DNA of 64,000 nucleotides, from contig NZ_BCNM01000003.1 in NCBI RefSeq assembly GCF_001514495.1, positions 124,001 to 188,000 of the forward strand, in the 5' to 3' direction. Origin of the DNA: Paenibacillus pabuli NBRC 13638 (lineage in GTDB: Bacteria; Bacillota; Bacilli; Paenibacillales; Paenibacillaceae). The notes beneath the pieces were generated by a model, which made no database searches, was not told the origin of the DNA, and worked only from the letters and a program-made list of their open reading frames with translations. Positions within the stretch are counted from its first letter, which is position 1. Each line of letters opens with the position of its first letter. This document shows positions 23,274 to 31,898 of the stretch, piece after piece. Position numbers and translations under genes: made by a program.

Positions 23274-24101
23274 ATGGAAGTCACCTTTACGCCCGCTGTA
23301 GCACAGTATCTGATATTTTTCGATTTTGATGAAACATATTATCCGCATGAATGCTTGCCCGAACAACTCGAAATGGTATATACGCTGGAAAAATATCTTC
23401 AGCAGCTTGCCAGAGATCTTCAAGTAAAAATAGCCTGGGTCACTGGAAGCAGCTTTCCGCAAATACAGTCCAAAATGAACATGGCCGGCATGACACAACT
23501 CCCCCATTTTATAGCAAGCAATCTGGGCACAGAGATGTGGGAAGTCAATCCTGACGGACAACTGATTACTGTTCCTGCATGGGATAAGATCATAAGTCAA
23601 TCTGGATTCACCCGAAGAACGGTAGAAGATTTAATTAGTCAATTAAAGTCATTATTCAACATTGTGCTTCATGAACAGACTCAATTTGGTCAATCCGCAT
23701 ACAAAATGAACTATTATTATTATGCCGTATCGCCAGACAAAACCCAATATGATATAAGTACCATCCGACATCTGGCTGCACAACACGGGATCGGAATCAA
23801 TATCAATCAATGCAACCCCAAGGCAGGTGATCCGGAGAACGCATATGATGTCGATTTTATCCCTATAGGGACGGGTAAAAAAGCGGCTGTGCAATTCTTG
23901 ATGGATTACAATCAAGTACTTCTGACCAAAACGTTGGCCTTCGGTGACAGTGGAAATGATATTGAAATGCTTCAGATGGTGGCCCATGGTTACCTTCTCC
24001 AGAATGCAACGGCAGAGGCGAAATTATGCCATAACAACGTAGCCCCGTATCCTTATGCAAAAGGGATTTTACATGTATGCAGACATATTTTTGAGAATTA
24101 A
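23274..24101 (+). CDS. ntdB: HAD-IIB phosphatase, NtdB-like (kanosamine-6-phosphate phosphatase type)
   Basis: 275 residues. HAD motif I LIFFDFDETYYPHE with nucleophile Asp, motif II in AWVTGSS, and motif IV AFGDSGNDIEMLQ. Features recalled from B. subtilis NtdB are kept: PHFIASNLGTEMW, NINQCNPKAGDPENAYDVDF and IPIGTGKKAAV. NtdB removes phosphate from kanosamine-6-phosphate, the last step of kanosamine synthesis after NtdC and NtdA. Neither ntdA nor ntdC is next to it here, so the enzyme may act in detoxification or use another sugar phosphate. GGAGGAG precedes the start. Divergent from the LacI gene and closed by a terminator. Confidence 0.75.
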   Translation: MEVTFTPAVAQYLIFFDFDETYYPHECLPEQLEMVYTLEKYLQQLARDLQVKIAWVTGSSFPQIQSKMNMAGMTQLPHFIASNLGTEMWEVNPDGQLITVPAWDKIISQSGFTRRTVEDLISQLKSLFNIVLHEQTQFGQSAYKMNYYYYAVSPDKTQYDISTIRHLAAQHGIGININQCNPKAGDPENAYDVDFIPIGTGKKAAVQFLMDYNQVLLTKTLAFGDSGNDIEMLQMVAHGYLLQNATAEAKLCHNNVAPYPYAKGILHVCRHIFEN

Positions 24102-24135
24102 TTGATTTTGGGCGTTTATGCCTTTTACTGCATAT

Positions 24136-24180
24136 AAAAAAATACCGCCACTACCCTTTAGGGAAGAGTGGCGGTATTTT
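24136..24180. terminator. Bidirectional terminator
   Basis: AATACCGCCACT (24141-24152) pairs with AGTGGCGGTATT (24167-24178), flanked by A-run and T-run. Shared by the convergent phosphatase and cellulase genes. Confidence 0.9.
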
Positions 24181-24245
24181 CATGCCGACAAATGATCAAG
24201 TTCATCAAAGTTATGACATATGCCTAGTGAACAGACCTAGGGCGT

Positions 24246-26684
24246 CTAAGGCTCAATCCCCCAGACCAGATTATCTCCTTGGTAGAGAGTCACCTTGCTC
24301 CAGTCCTGATAGGATGTTTTGGTTGGATCGTAGGAATAATCATTGGATTCATCAAAGTTGCTCCAGTCCGTTTTGTACATGCGGAGCTGGATATCCCCGG
24401 ATTGTCCGCCTGCCTGAATCGAACCAGCTCCAGAAGTGAAGCTCAGCTCCACATACGTATCGGTGAACGTGCGCTGGATGTTGGCGCCGCCTACCTGAGC
24501 CCAGTCAATGGCAGAGTCCATCGCTGCCGTGCCTTCTTTGGAGAAGTAATAACGAATCTTCAGATCACTCAGATTTACAGCTGTATTGCCGACATTTTTG
24601 ATATTGAAATACGGCTTGATCTGACTGTCTTCCGCATTGGTATCTCCCGCCCGATACTGCAAGACCAGATCACTCGTCGGAACAACGACGCTTTGCGGTG
24701 TAGCGGAAGCTGCCGCAGAATTGGCACTTTCCCCAGCAGCGTTCACGGCACTAACGACATAATGATAGGTTGTTCCGTTGGTCAGACCTGTGTTCGTATA
24801 TGAGGTGCCACTCACGCCCGCAGCAACCGTTGTGAATGGTCCTGCGGCCGTCGTTGCCCGCTTCACATTATAACTAGTTGCTCCTGTGGAAGCTGTCCAG
24901 CTCAAGGAAACCTGTGCGTTTCCTGCTGCAGCTGTCAGCGCAGTTGGTGCGGCAGGAGCAGTCACGCCTGCAACCGGCACAGCACTTTTTACTGTCGAGT
25001 TAGTACTTTCACCGATGGCATTCACGGCACTGACCACATAATAGTAGGTTGTCCCGTTGGTCAATCCTGTATTGGCATACGATGTGCCGCTTACGCCCGC
25101 AGCAATCGTAGTAAATGGGCCCGATGCACTCAACGCCCGTTTCACGTTGTAACTGGTCGCACCTGCAGAAGCTGTCCAGCTCAGGGAAACCTGTGCATTG
25201 CCTGCTGTCGCAGCCAATGTTGCCGGAGCCGCTGGAGCTGTCGTTCCCTCGCCTGGGCCACCCCCGTTGCTGGCAGGCAGAATCGGGAATGCGTTTTGTA
25301 CCAGCATGACGAATTGATCGTGGAACCAGTGGCCTGACACGGGTGCATTAGGCAGAGCGCCAGTCAATACACCGTCACGAGTCGTAAACGTTGGATCACA
25401 CATCCGGTCGAAGCCTTTGCCTTCGTTGTTCGGAATTTCGGAGCTGGAGCCATCGGACTCACCTGGAGGCTTGACCCATACATATGCATCCAGATGGGCA
25501 GGTCCTGGTGCTGCCTTAGGGGCTTCACCTATGCCTGCTCCACTGGCGTTGCACCAGTTCCCCCGATGCTCCCGGCGGTCGACACGCCCGGAATTCACAT
25601 AGGAATTAATATCACTGCCCGCAGCGGTCGTCGGGCGATTGACGCCTCCCCAGCCATTTCGGCTCGTGTCGATCAGGAAACCTGTGCTGGTTGGCCAGCC
25701 TGCCTGAACAAAATCGGTATACAGCGCAGCTGTGAAATCGGTTTCGTCAAAATAAGGGTTCCACTCATAGAACTTGGCAGACTTAATCGGTTGTCCACCG
25801 ATATTCAGATCCGGGTTAGACAGATTCGGTTCTCCCAGCGGTGTAGTGTTCGCTGTATTTGTAATGAAGCCATCCGCACTGTTCAGACCCGCGGCTGTTC
25901 CTTGCACAACGCTTGTATACAGCGCGACTGCACCCGCACGGTTGTTATCCCATCCGAGCCAGCCGGAGTGGCCGATATCCAGATAATTGTACACATTCGG
26001 AATGGCGTGCAGCTTGTCCAATGCATACTTTACACCCGCTTCATAGATCCCTGTCGAACTGGCTTGACCACAAGCTGGTGTACTTAGATTGGTTACCAAA
26101 TTGGGCAGACTGTCTGGCTCAATGATCGCCACAATGCGAATATCCTGATACTTCGGATCTGCAAAGATGTCCGCGATCACATCAATATAATCCGTTTTAT
26201 ACGTCTGCAGAGCAGCTTGTGTCAGCGGCAATTCACCGTTGGATGCCAATGCATGACAGTCCCGGCCGGGCAAATTGTATATAACAAATGAAGCAGTAAT
26301 CGGTGTGCCGGCTTTCTTTTGAGCAAGTGCAGCATCCAGGTGCTCCTCAATACTCTTGCGTCCGGCATTGTTCGCCCCGCCATTAATGGCATCAATACGG
26401 TCAATCCAGACTGCTGTAGGGTAAGATTTGACCGTTTGCATCTTGGCCTTTAACGACGCATCACTGGTGAGCGCAATGGACGTATCCACGAGTGCCGAAT
26501 AATCCTGATTTAAATACGATGTAGCTCCGACAAATGGATTATCCACATGTGCTTCGGCCGCCTGAGTCACGCCTGGAGCCATGCCTGGGAAAATTCCTGC
26601 CGCAAGCAGTGTGGCTGCCAGCATCTGTTTTACACCTTTACGGAGGGCCTTTTTGCCGCTCGATCTGGTTTTCACTTTGGTCAT
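24246..26684 (-). CDS. Secreted GH6 cellulase with two fibronectin type III domains and CBM3
   Basis: 812 residues from ATG 26684 (AAAGGTGG upstream). Signal peptide of about 45 residues ending TQAAEA. GH6 catalytic domain (about 50-480) carries both family signatures: VIYNLPGRDCHALASNG and VAIIEPDSLPNL, the latter with a catalytic Asp. Two near-identical fibronectin type III domains (about 490-680; each with AGNAQVSLSWTAS and GTSYTNTGLTNGTTY) lead to a C-terminal family 3 cellulose-binding module (YRAGDTNAEDSQIKPYFNIK to the closing LYQGDNLVWG). Cleaves beta-1,4-glucan, most likely as a cellobiohydrolase given the length of the catalytic domain. Single gene, cre-like site upstream. Confidence 0.95.
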   Translation of the reverse strand: MTKVKTRSSGKKALRKGVKQMLAATLLAAGIFPGMAPGVTQAAEAHVDNPFVGATSYLNQDYSALVDTSIALTSDASLKAKMQTVKSYPTAVWIDRIDAINGGANNAGRKSIEEHLDAALAQKKAGTPITASFVIYNLPGRDCHALASNGELPLTQAALQTYKTDYIDVIADIFADPKYQDIRIVAIIEPDSLPNLVTNLSTPACGQASSTGIYEAGVKYALDKLHAIPNVYNYLDIGHSGWLGWDNNRAGAVALYTSVVQGTAAGLNSADGFITNTANTTPLGEPNLSNPDLNIGGQPIKSAKFYEWNPYFDETDFTAALYTDFVQAGWPTSTGFLIDTSRNGWGGVNRPTTAAGSDINSYVNSGRVDRREHRGNWCNASGAGIGEAPKAAPGPAHLDAYVWVKPPGESDGSSSEIPNNEGKGFDRMCDPTFTTRDGVLTGALPNAPVSGHWFHDQFVMLVQNAFPILPASNGGGPGEGTTAPAAPATLAATAGNAQVSLSWTASAGATSYNVKRALSASGPFTTIAAGVSGTSYANTGLTNGTTYYYVVSAVNAIGESTNSTVKSAVPVAGVTAPAAPTALTAAAGNAQVSLSWTASTGATSYNVKRATTAAGPFTTVAAGVSGTSYTNTGLTNGTTYHYVVSAVNAAGESANSAAASATPQSVVVPTSDLVLQYRAGDTNAEDSQIKPYFNIKNVGNTAVNLSDLKIRYYFSKEGTAAMDSAIDWAQVGGANIQRTFTDTYVELSFTSGAGSIQAGGQSGDIQLRMYKTDWSNFDESNDYSYDPTKTSYQDWSKVTLYQGDNLVWGIEP

Positions 26685-27332
26685 TAGGGTTCCACCTTTC
26701 CTGTGGTTGGATTGGGATATACTCATGTCTGATCCTCTGTGTCAGCAAGATGCTATGCACGGTAGAGAACATATGGATGAGTGGTGAACGCCTCACCTCC
26801 AGTTGGAATGGATTTGGTTTGCAATATAAGGAACGGCAGCACGAATAACTTGCGTTAAAGACTTGTATGCTAACTTGCATTGAGAGCAGAACATCAAGAG
26901 TTTAAACCTAAAGATGGATGACTGAATATGCGGATCATTTCCTTGTGAGGGGTACAGCGTGTGTAGGGATGTGAGGGTGATCATGGGTGCATGAGCTTTT
27001 CGAAACATTATGCCGGGCTTTTCAAGGAAAACGCTTTCTTTTTAAGTTTTAAAAAAAAGCTTACCCTCGACATAACATGTACATCGTGTGTTCACCTCCT
27101 TTTCACTGATTATACGTTATGAATATATTACTGTAAATTGAATTATTTAAAATAATTTATATAAAATTCCATAATTCAGGCAGGAATGTAGAGAATCTCC
27201 TTCCCATGCGAGCAAATAGGCTCATTATGGCTATTTGCCACAATGAACCTTGTTCTTGTGAAGAAAGTCGCTGAGTCCAATTCTACTCAAGTGAATGAAT
27301 GCCCTCGAAGTAAAGGACCCTGAACGTTCCTT
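26685..27332. other. Long intergenic region upstream of the cellulase
   Basis: About 650 bp without a credible gene. It holds the cellulase promoter, a cre-like site at 27026-27039, an AAATAG/CTATTT dyad near 27214-27236, and the end of the exporter operon. Open frames here lack ribosome sites. Confidence 0.5.
27026..27039. promoter_or_regulatory. cre-like site upstream of the cellulase
   Basis: GGAAAACGCTTTCT matches 12 of 14 consensus positions with a strong AAAACGCTTT core. About 340 bp before the start codon, so it may lie at an upstream promoter. Confidence 0.45.
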
Positions 27333-27334
27333 TT
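27312..27334 (-). terminator. Weak stem-loop at the end of the exporter operon
   Basis: AAAGGAC/GTTCCTTT hairpin overlapping the stop codon of the adaptor gene; only a short T-stretch follows on the minus strand. Confidence 0.35.
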
Positions 27335-28412
27335 AGGGGAGAACCACAATATCCCCCGGTTTTAATCCACGAAGCACTTCCGTCTTGTCTCCTGACTCCA
27401 TACCTGTTTGGATGGTCTTTTGCTCCGTCTCTCCGTTTCCTTTGCTTAATAAAACATAGGGTTCTCCTTGATCTCGCATAATGGCCAAGCTGGATACGAC
27501 AATAGCCTTGTCCTTGCGTGCCGTTTCGATGTCCCCTTCCAGACTGACGCCCCCATACATTCTGGAGTCTGGCTTCAGATCAATCACAACATCAAACTGC
27601 GAAGCCTCCTTGAGGTTCGTTTCCGACGCACCTTTACGTGCAAATTTGGATACAATACTCACCTTTCCCGTAAAAGGTGTCTCCTTCTGTGCTGTCATTC
27701 GCACCTGGACAGGCATACCCGCCTTAAGCTTGAACATTTCATCTTCTCCGACGATCGTCATAAATTTCAGTTTGCCCATATTGATAATGTTTCCGACTAA
27801 CTGTCCTTCGGTTACCATTCGTGTTTTGCTGTCTGGATCATTCATTTGAAAAATACCGGAAGCGGGAGCATAAACCACTCCCTTACTCATGATGTCCTGC
27901 TTCTTCTGCAGTTCCTTTTCCTTGATTGCCAAGCTCTTCTTATTCAGCTCGTTAGTCAAAATCCTGCCCTCCCGATCCGCAAAGGCCTTTTTGCGTTCCT
28001 CCTCCGTTACACCCAGCGGCGCGCTCATATCGGCCTGATCAAGGGTGACCTGATTGACCTCCAATTCAATTCTCGCCTTCGCCAGATCACTCTCCAATTG
28101 ATCTATTTCGGTTTGCAAAGCCGAAGTATCGAGTGTGAACAGGACATCACCCTTGCTTACCTGCTCCCCATTTTTCACATTCCATTTCTGAATGTTGGAG
28201 GCATATGGCGCGATGATATCCGTCTGATCGGTATATACTGATTTTCCCTTAACCTGAATCGTTTGTGTCATGGTTTCCTGCGTTACATCAAAGGTAATCT
28301 GCGGTGGAACCTCCACTGGTTCAGCAGGCTTGGGTTTATACTTCTCATATAGCCAATAACTCGCACCTAATATGAGCACAACGGTCATGATGATTTTGAT
28401 CCATTTCTTCAT
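27333..28412 (-). CDS. Membrane-fusion adaptor of a MacAB/YknXYZ-type exporter
   Basis: 359 residues with an N-terminal membrane anchor (IKIIMTVVLILGASYWLY), a lipoyl/biotinyl-like half (TDQTDIIAPYASNIQKWNVK), a coiled-coil hairpin (about residues 95-165) and the beta-barrel and membrane-proximal domains (VYAPASGIFQMN, VQVRMTAQKETPFTGKVSIV). Fits HlyD/MacA adaptors, which link an ABC exporter to the outside in Gram-positives. Last gene of a three-gene operon with ATPase and FtsX-like permease; YknXYZ of B. subtilis protects against a secreted peptide toxin, which is a plausible role. Confidence 0.85.
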   Translation of the reverse strand: MKKWIKIIMTVVLILGASYWLYEKYKPKPAEPVEVPPQITFDVTQETMTQTIQVKGKSVYTDQTDIIAPYASNIQKWNVKNGEQVSKGDVLFTLDTSALQTEIDQLESDLAKARIELEVNQVTLDQADMSAPLGVTEEERKKAFADREGRILTNELNKKSLAIKEKELQKKQDIMSKGVVYAPASGIFQMNDPDSKTRMVTEGQLVGNIINMGKLKFMTIVGEDEMFKLKAGMPVQVRMTAQKETPFTGKVSIVSKFARKGASETNLKEASQFDVVIDLKPDSRMYGGVSLEGDIETARKDKAIVVSSLAIMRDQGEPYVLLSKGNGETEQKTIQTGMESGDKTEVLRGLKPGDIVVLP

Positions 28413-28440
28413 GCAGCCATTTTCCTTTCACTGATAAGGT

Positions 28441-29814
28441 TCACATTGACTTGATGACACTTAGAGCATTTGTTCTGGATGCGCTGATCGCCGGATAGAT
28501 CCCCGATACAATGCCTACCAGAACAGCAAACATGATGCCGAGCGGCAAGACTGATTGCTGAATGACTACGGTGAGCGGTCCATTTTGCTGATCTGCCATC
28601 TGGCTCGCGAGCAATTGGTTTACCCCTCCAAGGGCTGCATACGCAATCCCCACACCAGCCACGCCGCCCATGAATCCAAGCATTGCTGCTTCCGTAATAA
28701 ACATCTGGCGAATCTGCCACAGATTCGCTCCCAGCACCTTCATGACACCAATCTGTTTGCGCCGCTGATGTGTAGACATGATCATCGCCACAATAATGGA
28801 CAATGAGGCCAGCAGCATGATAAAGCCACCTATGCCCAATGCCGCTTTTTGGTACATAGCCAGCTGGCCTGACATTGCCTCTTCTTGAAACAGATTGCTT
28901 TGTGTATTCAACGTCAGCTTTTTGATCTGCTCCTCCACCTGTGCGACATATCGTTTATCCTCAACTTTGACCAGTGCTGAATTCAAATGTTTGGTCGCAG
29001 TACCGTCTGCCTGTTGTAACCCAAGCTCATTCTGGAGAGCACGCGCCGTATCAAGTGGTACGTATACCCTCTTTTCACCCTGGGCACTCATATCGTCCAT
29101 GTTGGAGGGCTTCGTCAGTTCACCAGACACCCGAACCGATCCACTCATCTTCGTTTTTCTTCCATCCGAGTAGTCCTCATAGCGAAATTGAACACGCTGC
29201 TGCATAAGCTGCTCCTGTATGGAAGTCATGTCTATATACTGTTGCAAAAGCTCATTGTTATAGGGATCAGCATTCAGCTGCTCGAATAACTTCTGGGTGA
29301 CTTTGGGATCCATAAATCCAAATGTCGACCCGTAATTCGCCACCGCAATCCGGCCGTCTCCGGCACCACTTCCTTGTGCATAACGGTATCCGAATCCGCT
29401 CAGCGTATCCAGCTCAGTACCGATAACTTCCACATAGGAACTGCGTCCGTCCGGAAGCACCATATCGAGTGCATCCAGCTTCAGCATGGGGGCCACCGCA
29501 ACAACATGGGGAAGTCTTTGGATAATCCGAATCTTTTCCAAAGTCAGCGCACCACGTTCAAACTTCGAGGTCTGACCGCTTCCGCTGCTACCGTTGCCGG
29601 TACGAATGCCTTCATTGGGCGAAATCGTAATTTCATCCATCTTGTAATTGTCATTCAATGTTTTCTCGCTGTATGTCTGTACGGACTGCCCTATACTAAG
29701 TGCAATGATCATGGCGGCAGAGCCGATGGACAGACCCATCATGCACAGCAGAGTCACCATTTTCCTGCGAATGATTTGTCCCCAGGCCATACGTATTACA
29801 TCCCGTATTCTCAC
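28441..29814 (-). CDS. ABC exporter permease, MacB/FtsX family
   Basis: 457 residues. One N-terminal helix (KMVTLLCMMGLSIGSAAMII), a large extracellular domain of about 270 residues, and three C-terminal helices (IGGFIMLLASLSIIVAMIMS, AAMLGFMGGVAGVGIAYAAL, LPLGIMFAVLVGIVSGIYPA). MacB_PCD and FtsX-type domains. The motif IGVMKVLGANLWQIRQMF before the last helices is characteristic. MacB-type transporters use mechanotransmission to expel peptides or lipids. Sits between the ATPase (28 bp upstream) and the adaptor (29 bp downstream). Confidence 0.9.
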   Translation of the reverse strand: MRIRDVIRMAWGQIIRRKMVTLLCMMGLSIGSAAMIIALSIGQSVQTYSEKTLNDNYKMDEITISPNEGIRTGNGSSGSGQTSKFERGALTLEKIRIIQRLPHVVAVAPMLKLDALDMVLPDGRSSYVEVIGTELDTLSGFGYRYAQGSGAGDGRIAVANYGSTFGFMDPKVTQKLFEQLNADPYNNELLQQYIDMTSIQEQLMQQRVQFRYEDYSDGRKTKMSGSVRVSGELTKPSNMDDMSAQGEKRVYVPLDTARALQNELGLQQADGTATKHLNSALVKVEDKRYVAQVEEQIKKLTLNTQSNLFQEEAMSGQLAMYQKAALGIGGFIMLLASLSIIVAMIMSTHQRRKQIGVMKVLGANLWQIRQMFITEAAMLGFMGGVAGVGIAYAALGGVNQLLASQMADQQNGPLTVVIQQSVLPLGIMFAVLVGIVSGIYPAISASRTNALSVIKSM

Positions 29815-29843
29815 ATTTCCTCTCCTTTTGTCTCAAACTCCCC

Positions 29844-30515
29844 TTACGACCTTCCAACCAGCATTCCATGTTGCAGTGTAAGCACGGCCTGCATTTGCTC
29901 CGCAACCTCTGCTTCATGTGTCACAATAACAAACGTGGTCTTCAGATCTCTATTAAGCTGCTGCAAGATCGCAATAATCTCCTCCTCGGTCTCTGTATCC
30001 AGATTCCCAGTAGGCTCGTCCGCGAAAATAACCGACGGCTCCGTAATGAGTGAACGTGCAATACTCACCCGCTGTTGTTGACCGCCGGACAGCTGGGAAG
30101 GGAACAGATTCACCTTATCACCCAGACCGACCTGCTCCAGCAATGGCAGCGCTTTGGACTTTCGCTTCGAGGGGCTTACCCCCATAAACACCAGCGGCAG
30201 CTCTACATTTTCCCGAATCGTAAGATTCGACAGCAATTCATAGGATTGAAAAATAAAGCCGATATGGCTGCGCCTGAACTCTGCCAGACGATTTTCGCTG
30301 AAACGTACGATATCCTGTCCGGCTATTAAAATTCTGCCCTGATCCGGCTTCATGAGCCCGGCCATCAGATTCAGCAGTGTTGATTTGCCCGAACCTGAGC
30401 TGCCAAGCAGGGCGACCATCTGGCCTTTACCAATAGTCAAATTGATATCTTGCAGCACCGGTACAGGTCCCTGTGCATTTCGGAATGAGTGGGATAACTG
30501 TTCAACTTGAAGCAT
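29844..30515 (-). CDS. ABC exporter ATPase, LolD/MacB family
   Basis: 223 residues with Walker A GSSGSGKST, Q-loop FIFQSYELLSNLT, signature LSGGQQQR, Walker B VIFADEPTGNLD and H-loop THEA, typical of the LolD/MacB/BceA branch. First gene of the exporter operon, followed by permease and adaptor. It is separated from the two-component genes upstream by a strong terminator at 30643-30688, so the exporter probably has its own promoter between 30520 and 30640. Confidence 0.9.
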   Translation of the reverse strand: MLQVEQLSHSFRNAQGPVPVLQDINLTIGKGQMVALLGSSGSGKSTLLNLMAGLMKPDQGRILIAGQDIVRFSENRLAEFRRSHIGFIFQSYELLSNLTIRENVELPLVFMGVSPSKRKSKALPLLEQVGLGDKVNLFPSQLSGGQQQRVSIARSLITEPSVIFADEPTGNLDTETEEEIIAILQQLNRDLKTTFVIVTHEAEVAEQMQAVLTLQHGMLVGRS

Positions 30516-30642
30516 TCCTGTATGTCTTCCTTTCCATTTGCTGAATATGTATAAGACTCATAGAGCTCTATCACCTTTTCAGTATAGGGTGAAGTTGTAT
30601 CCTGGCCGCCCAAGGATGTATCCAAGTTGTAAATTTGCCCAC

Positions 30643-30688
30643 AAAAAACCCCTGTCAGTCACGAAGCTGCGCTTCGGACTGGCAGGGG
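30643..30688 (-). terminator. Terminator between propeller gene and exporter operon
   Basis: CCCCTGTCAGTC (30649-30660) pairs with GACTGGCAGGGG (30677-30688), with an extended inner stem CGAAGC/GCTTCG and TTTTTT on the minus strand. Confidence 0.9.
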
Positions 30689-30740
30689 CACTTTCCCTTG
30701 TAAAAAGGGGGATAGGGAGCTGAGTATGAGTGAGAATGAT

Positions 30741-31898
30741 CTACCATGCTTTGAAGCTAAAACGGTATAACTCGCTTTTATCCACGGAACTGCCTACGAC
30801 AAAAAGTTCATCCTTGTTCCATTTCAATTTGACAAAATTATCGATATTTCTATAAATTACGGTGTCGGACGACAGCTTGCTTCCATTCAGGAATGCAGTA
30901 TGCACTTCATACTTCTGACCCTCCAGAGATCGAAAATAGGCAATACGGGATTCATCCGCATCCAGATCAAAATTCCAAATGGACCCCTTAACCAGCAGAT
31001 CAAACTGCTTCTGTTCGGCCCGGTATCGGTACAAGCCCACCACATTATTCAAGTTCCCCTGAATGAGCATATCACCATTTTTCAGCAGCTTGTATTGCTG
31101 GATTTCTTTCATTTCCGCATATAACTTGACGTCAGCCTCCGGCGCAAGTGGAACGGCATAGATGGCGTATTTATCGTTCAGCATCACCAGGATATAGACC
31201 TGCTTCCGTTGCTGACTGGCCTCAAAATAATCCAAAATAAAGAAGGTTTTATCCTGATTTTTGATATGTCTCATCTCCGTAATCAGGGCCTTCAACTCGT
31301 CATAACTGTATATATCCCGTTTGTGGCCTGACTTCATATCGACCAGATTAAGGGCGAGGTCATCCTGGCCTATATAGGTGTCGTTCCCCATAAAAGTTCT
31401 GTAGTACGAATTGTCATTGGGCAGTTTGCTGCGCTGTTCGCTTTGAATATCATATTCATATGTGGTCTTCTGGTTCAGCCCCGAACGATACTGGGAGTAG
31501 ATCAGCTTATCCAGATTCGGGCTCAACGAAATGCCATAATCCGTGTTGCCGGCGATATCCTTGACCTGGTTGTCATCCAGATGCAGCAGAGACAATCGGA
31601 GCCCTGAATAGGAACGTTCCGGGCGATTCAATATCATCGTATTCCGGTCAACCATTTCAAAGTCATAGATGGCAAAATCAGTGGTCAGCTTGGTAGCTGA
31701 CTCGATCTGGATGATATTGCTTTGGGGCGGAGCCAAGCGGCTATTGAACTGTTCACTCGGTAAAATCACCGTTCGGGGCTTGAAACTGCCGATACTGAAC
31801 AGGCTGCCAATACCGAAGATGCCTCCGACAAATACGATCAACAGGCCTGACAGCATAAAGAAATCGCGGTTTTTACGCCAAAATCCAGGATGTTTCAT
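30741..31898 (-). CDS. Membrane-anchored propeller-like protein of unknown function
   Basis: 385 residues, one N-terminal membrane helix (FFMLSGLLIVFVGGIFGIGS) and an extracellular domain made of repeating beta blades (YDFEMVDRNTMILNRPERS, YGISLSPNLDKLIYSQYRS, WNFDLDADESRIAYFRSLEG), reminiscent of TolB or WD40 propellers. Its ATG overlaps the stop of the sensor kinase gene by four bases, so it is co-translated with the two-component system and could be an accessory sensor. No enzyme motif seen. Confidence 0.65.
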   Translation of the reverse strand: MKHPGFWRKNRDFFMLSGLLIVFVGGIFGIGSLFSIGSFKPRTVILPSEQFNSRLAPPQSNIIQIESATKLTTDFAIYDFEMVDRNTMILNRPERSYSGLRLSLLHLDDNQVKDIAGNTDYGISLSPNLDKLIYSQYRSGLNQKTTYEYDIQSEQRSKLPNDNSYYRTFMGNDTYIGQDDLALNLVDMKSGHKRDIYSYDELKALITEMRHIKNQDKTFFILDYFEASQQRKQVYILVMLNDKYAIYAVPLAPEADVKLYAEMKEIQQYKLLKNGDMLIQGNLNNVVGLYRYRAEQKQFDLLVKGSIWNFDLDADESRIAYFRSLEGQKYEVHTAFLNGSKLSSDTVIYRNIDNFVKLKWNKDELFVVGSSVDKSELYRFSFKAW

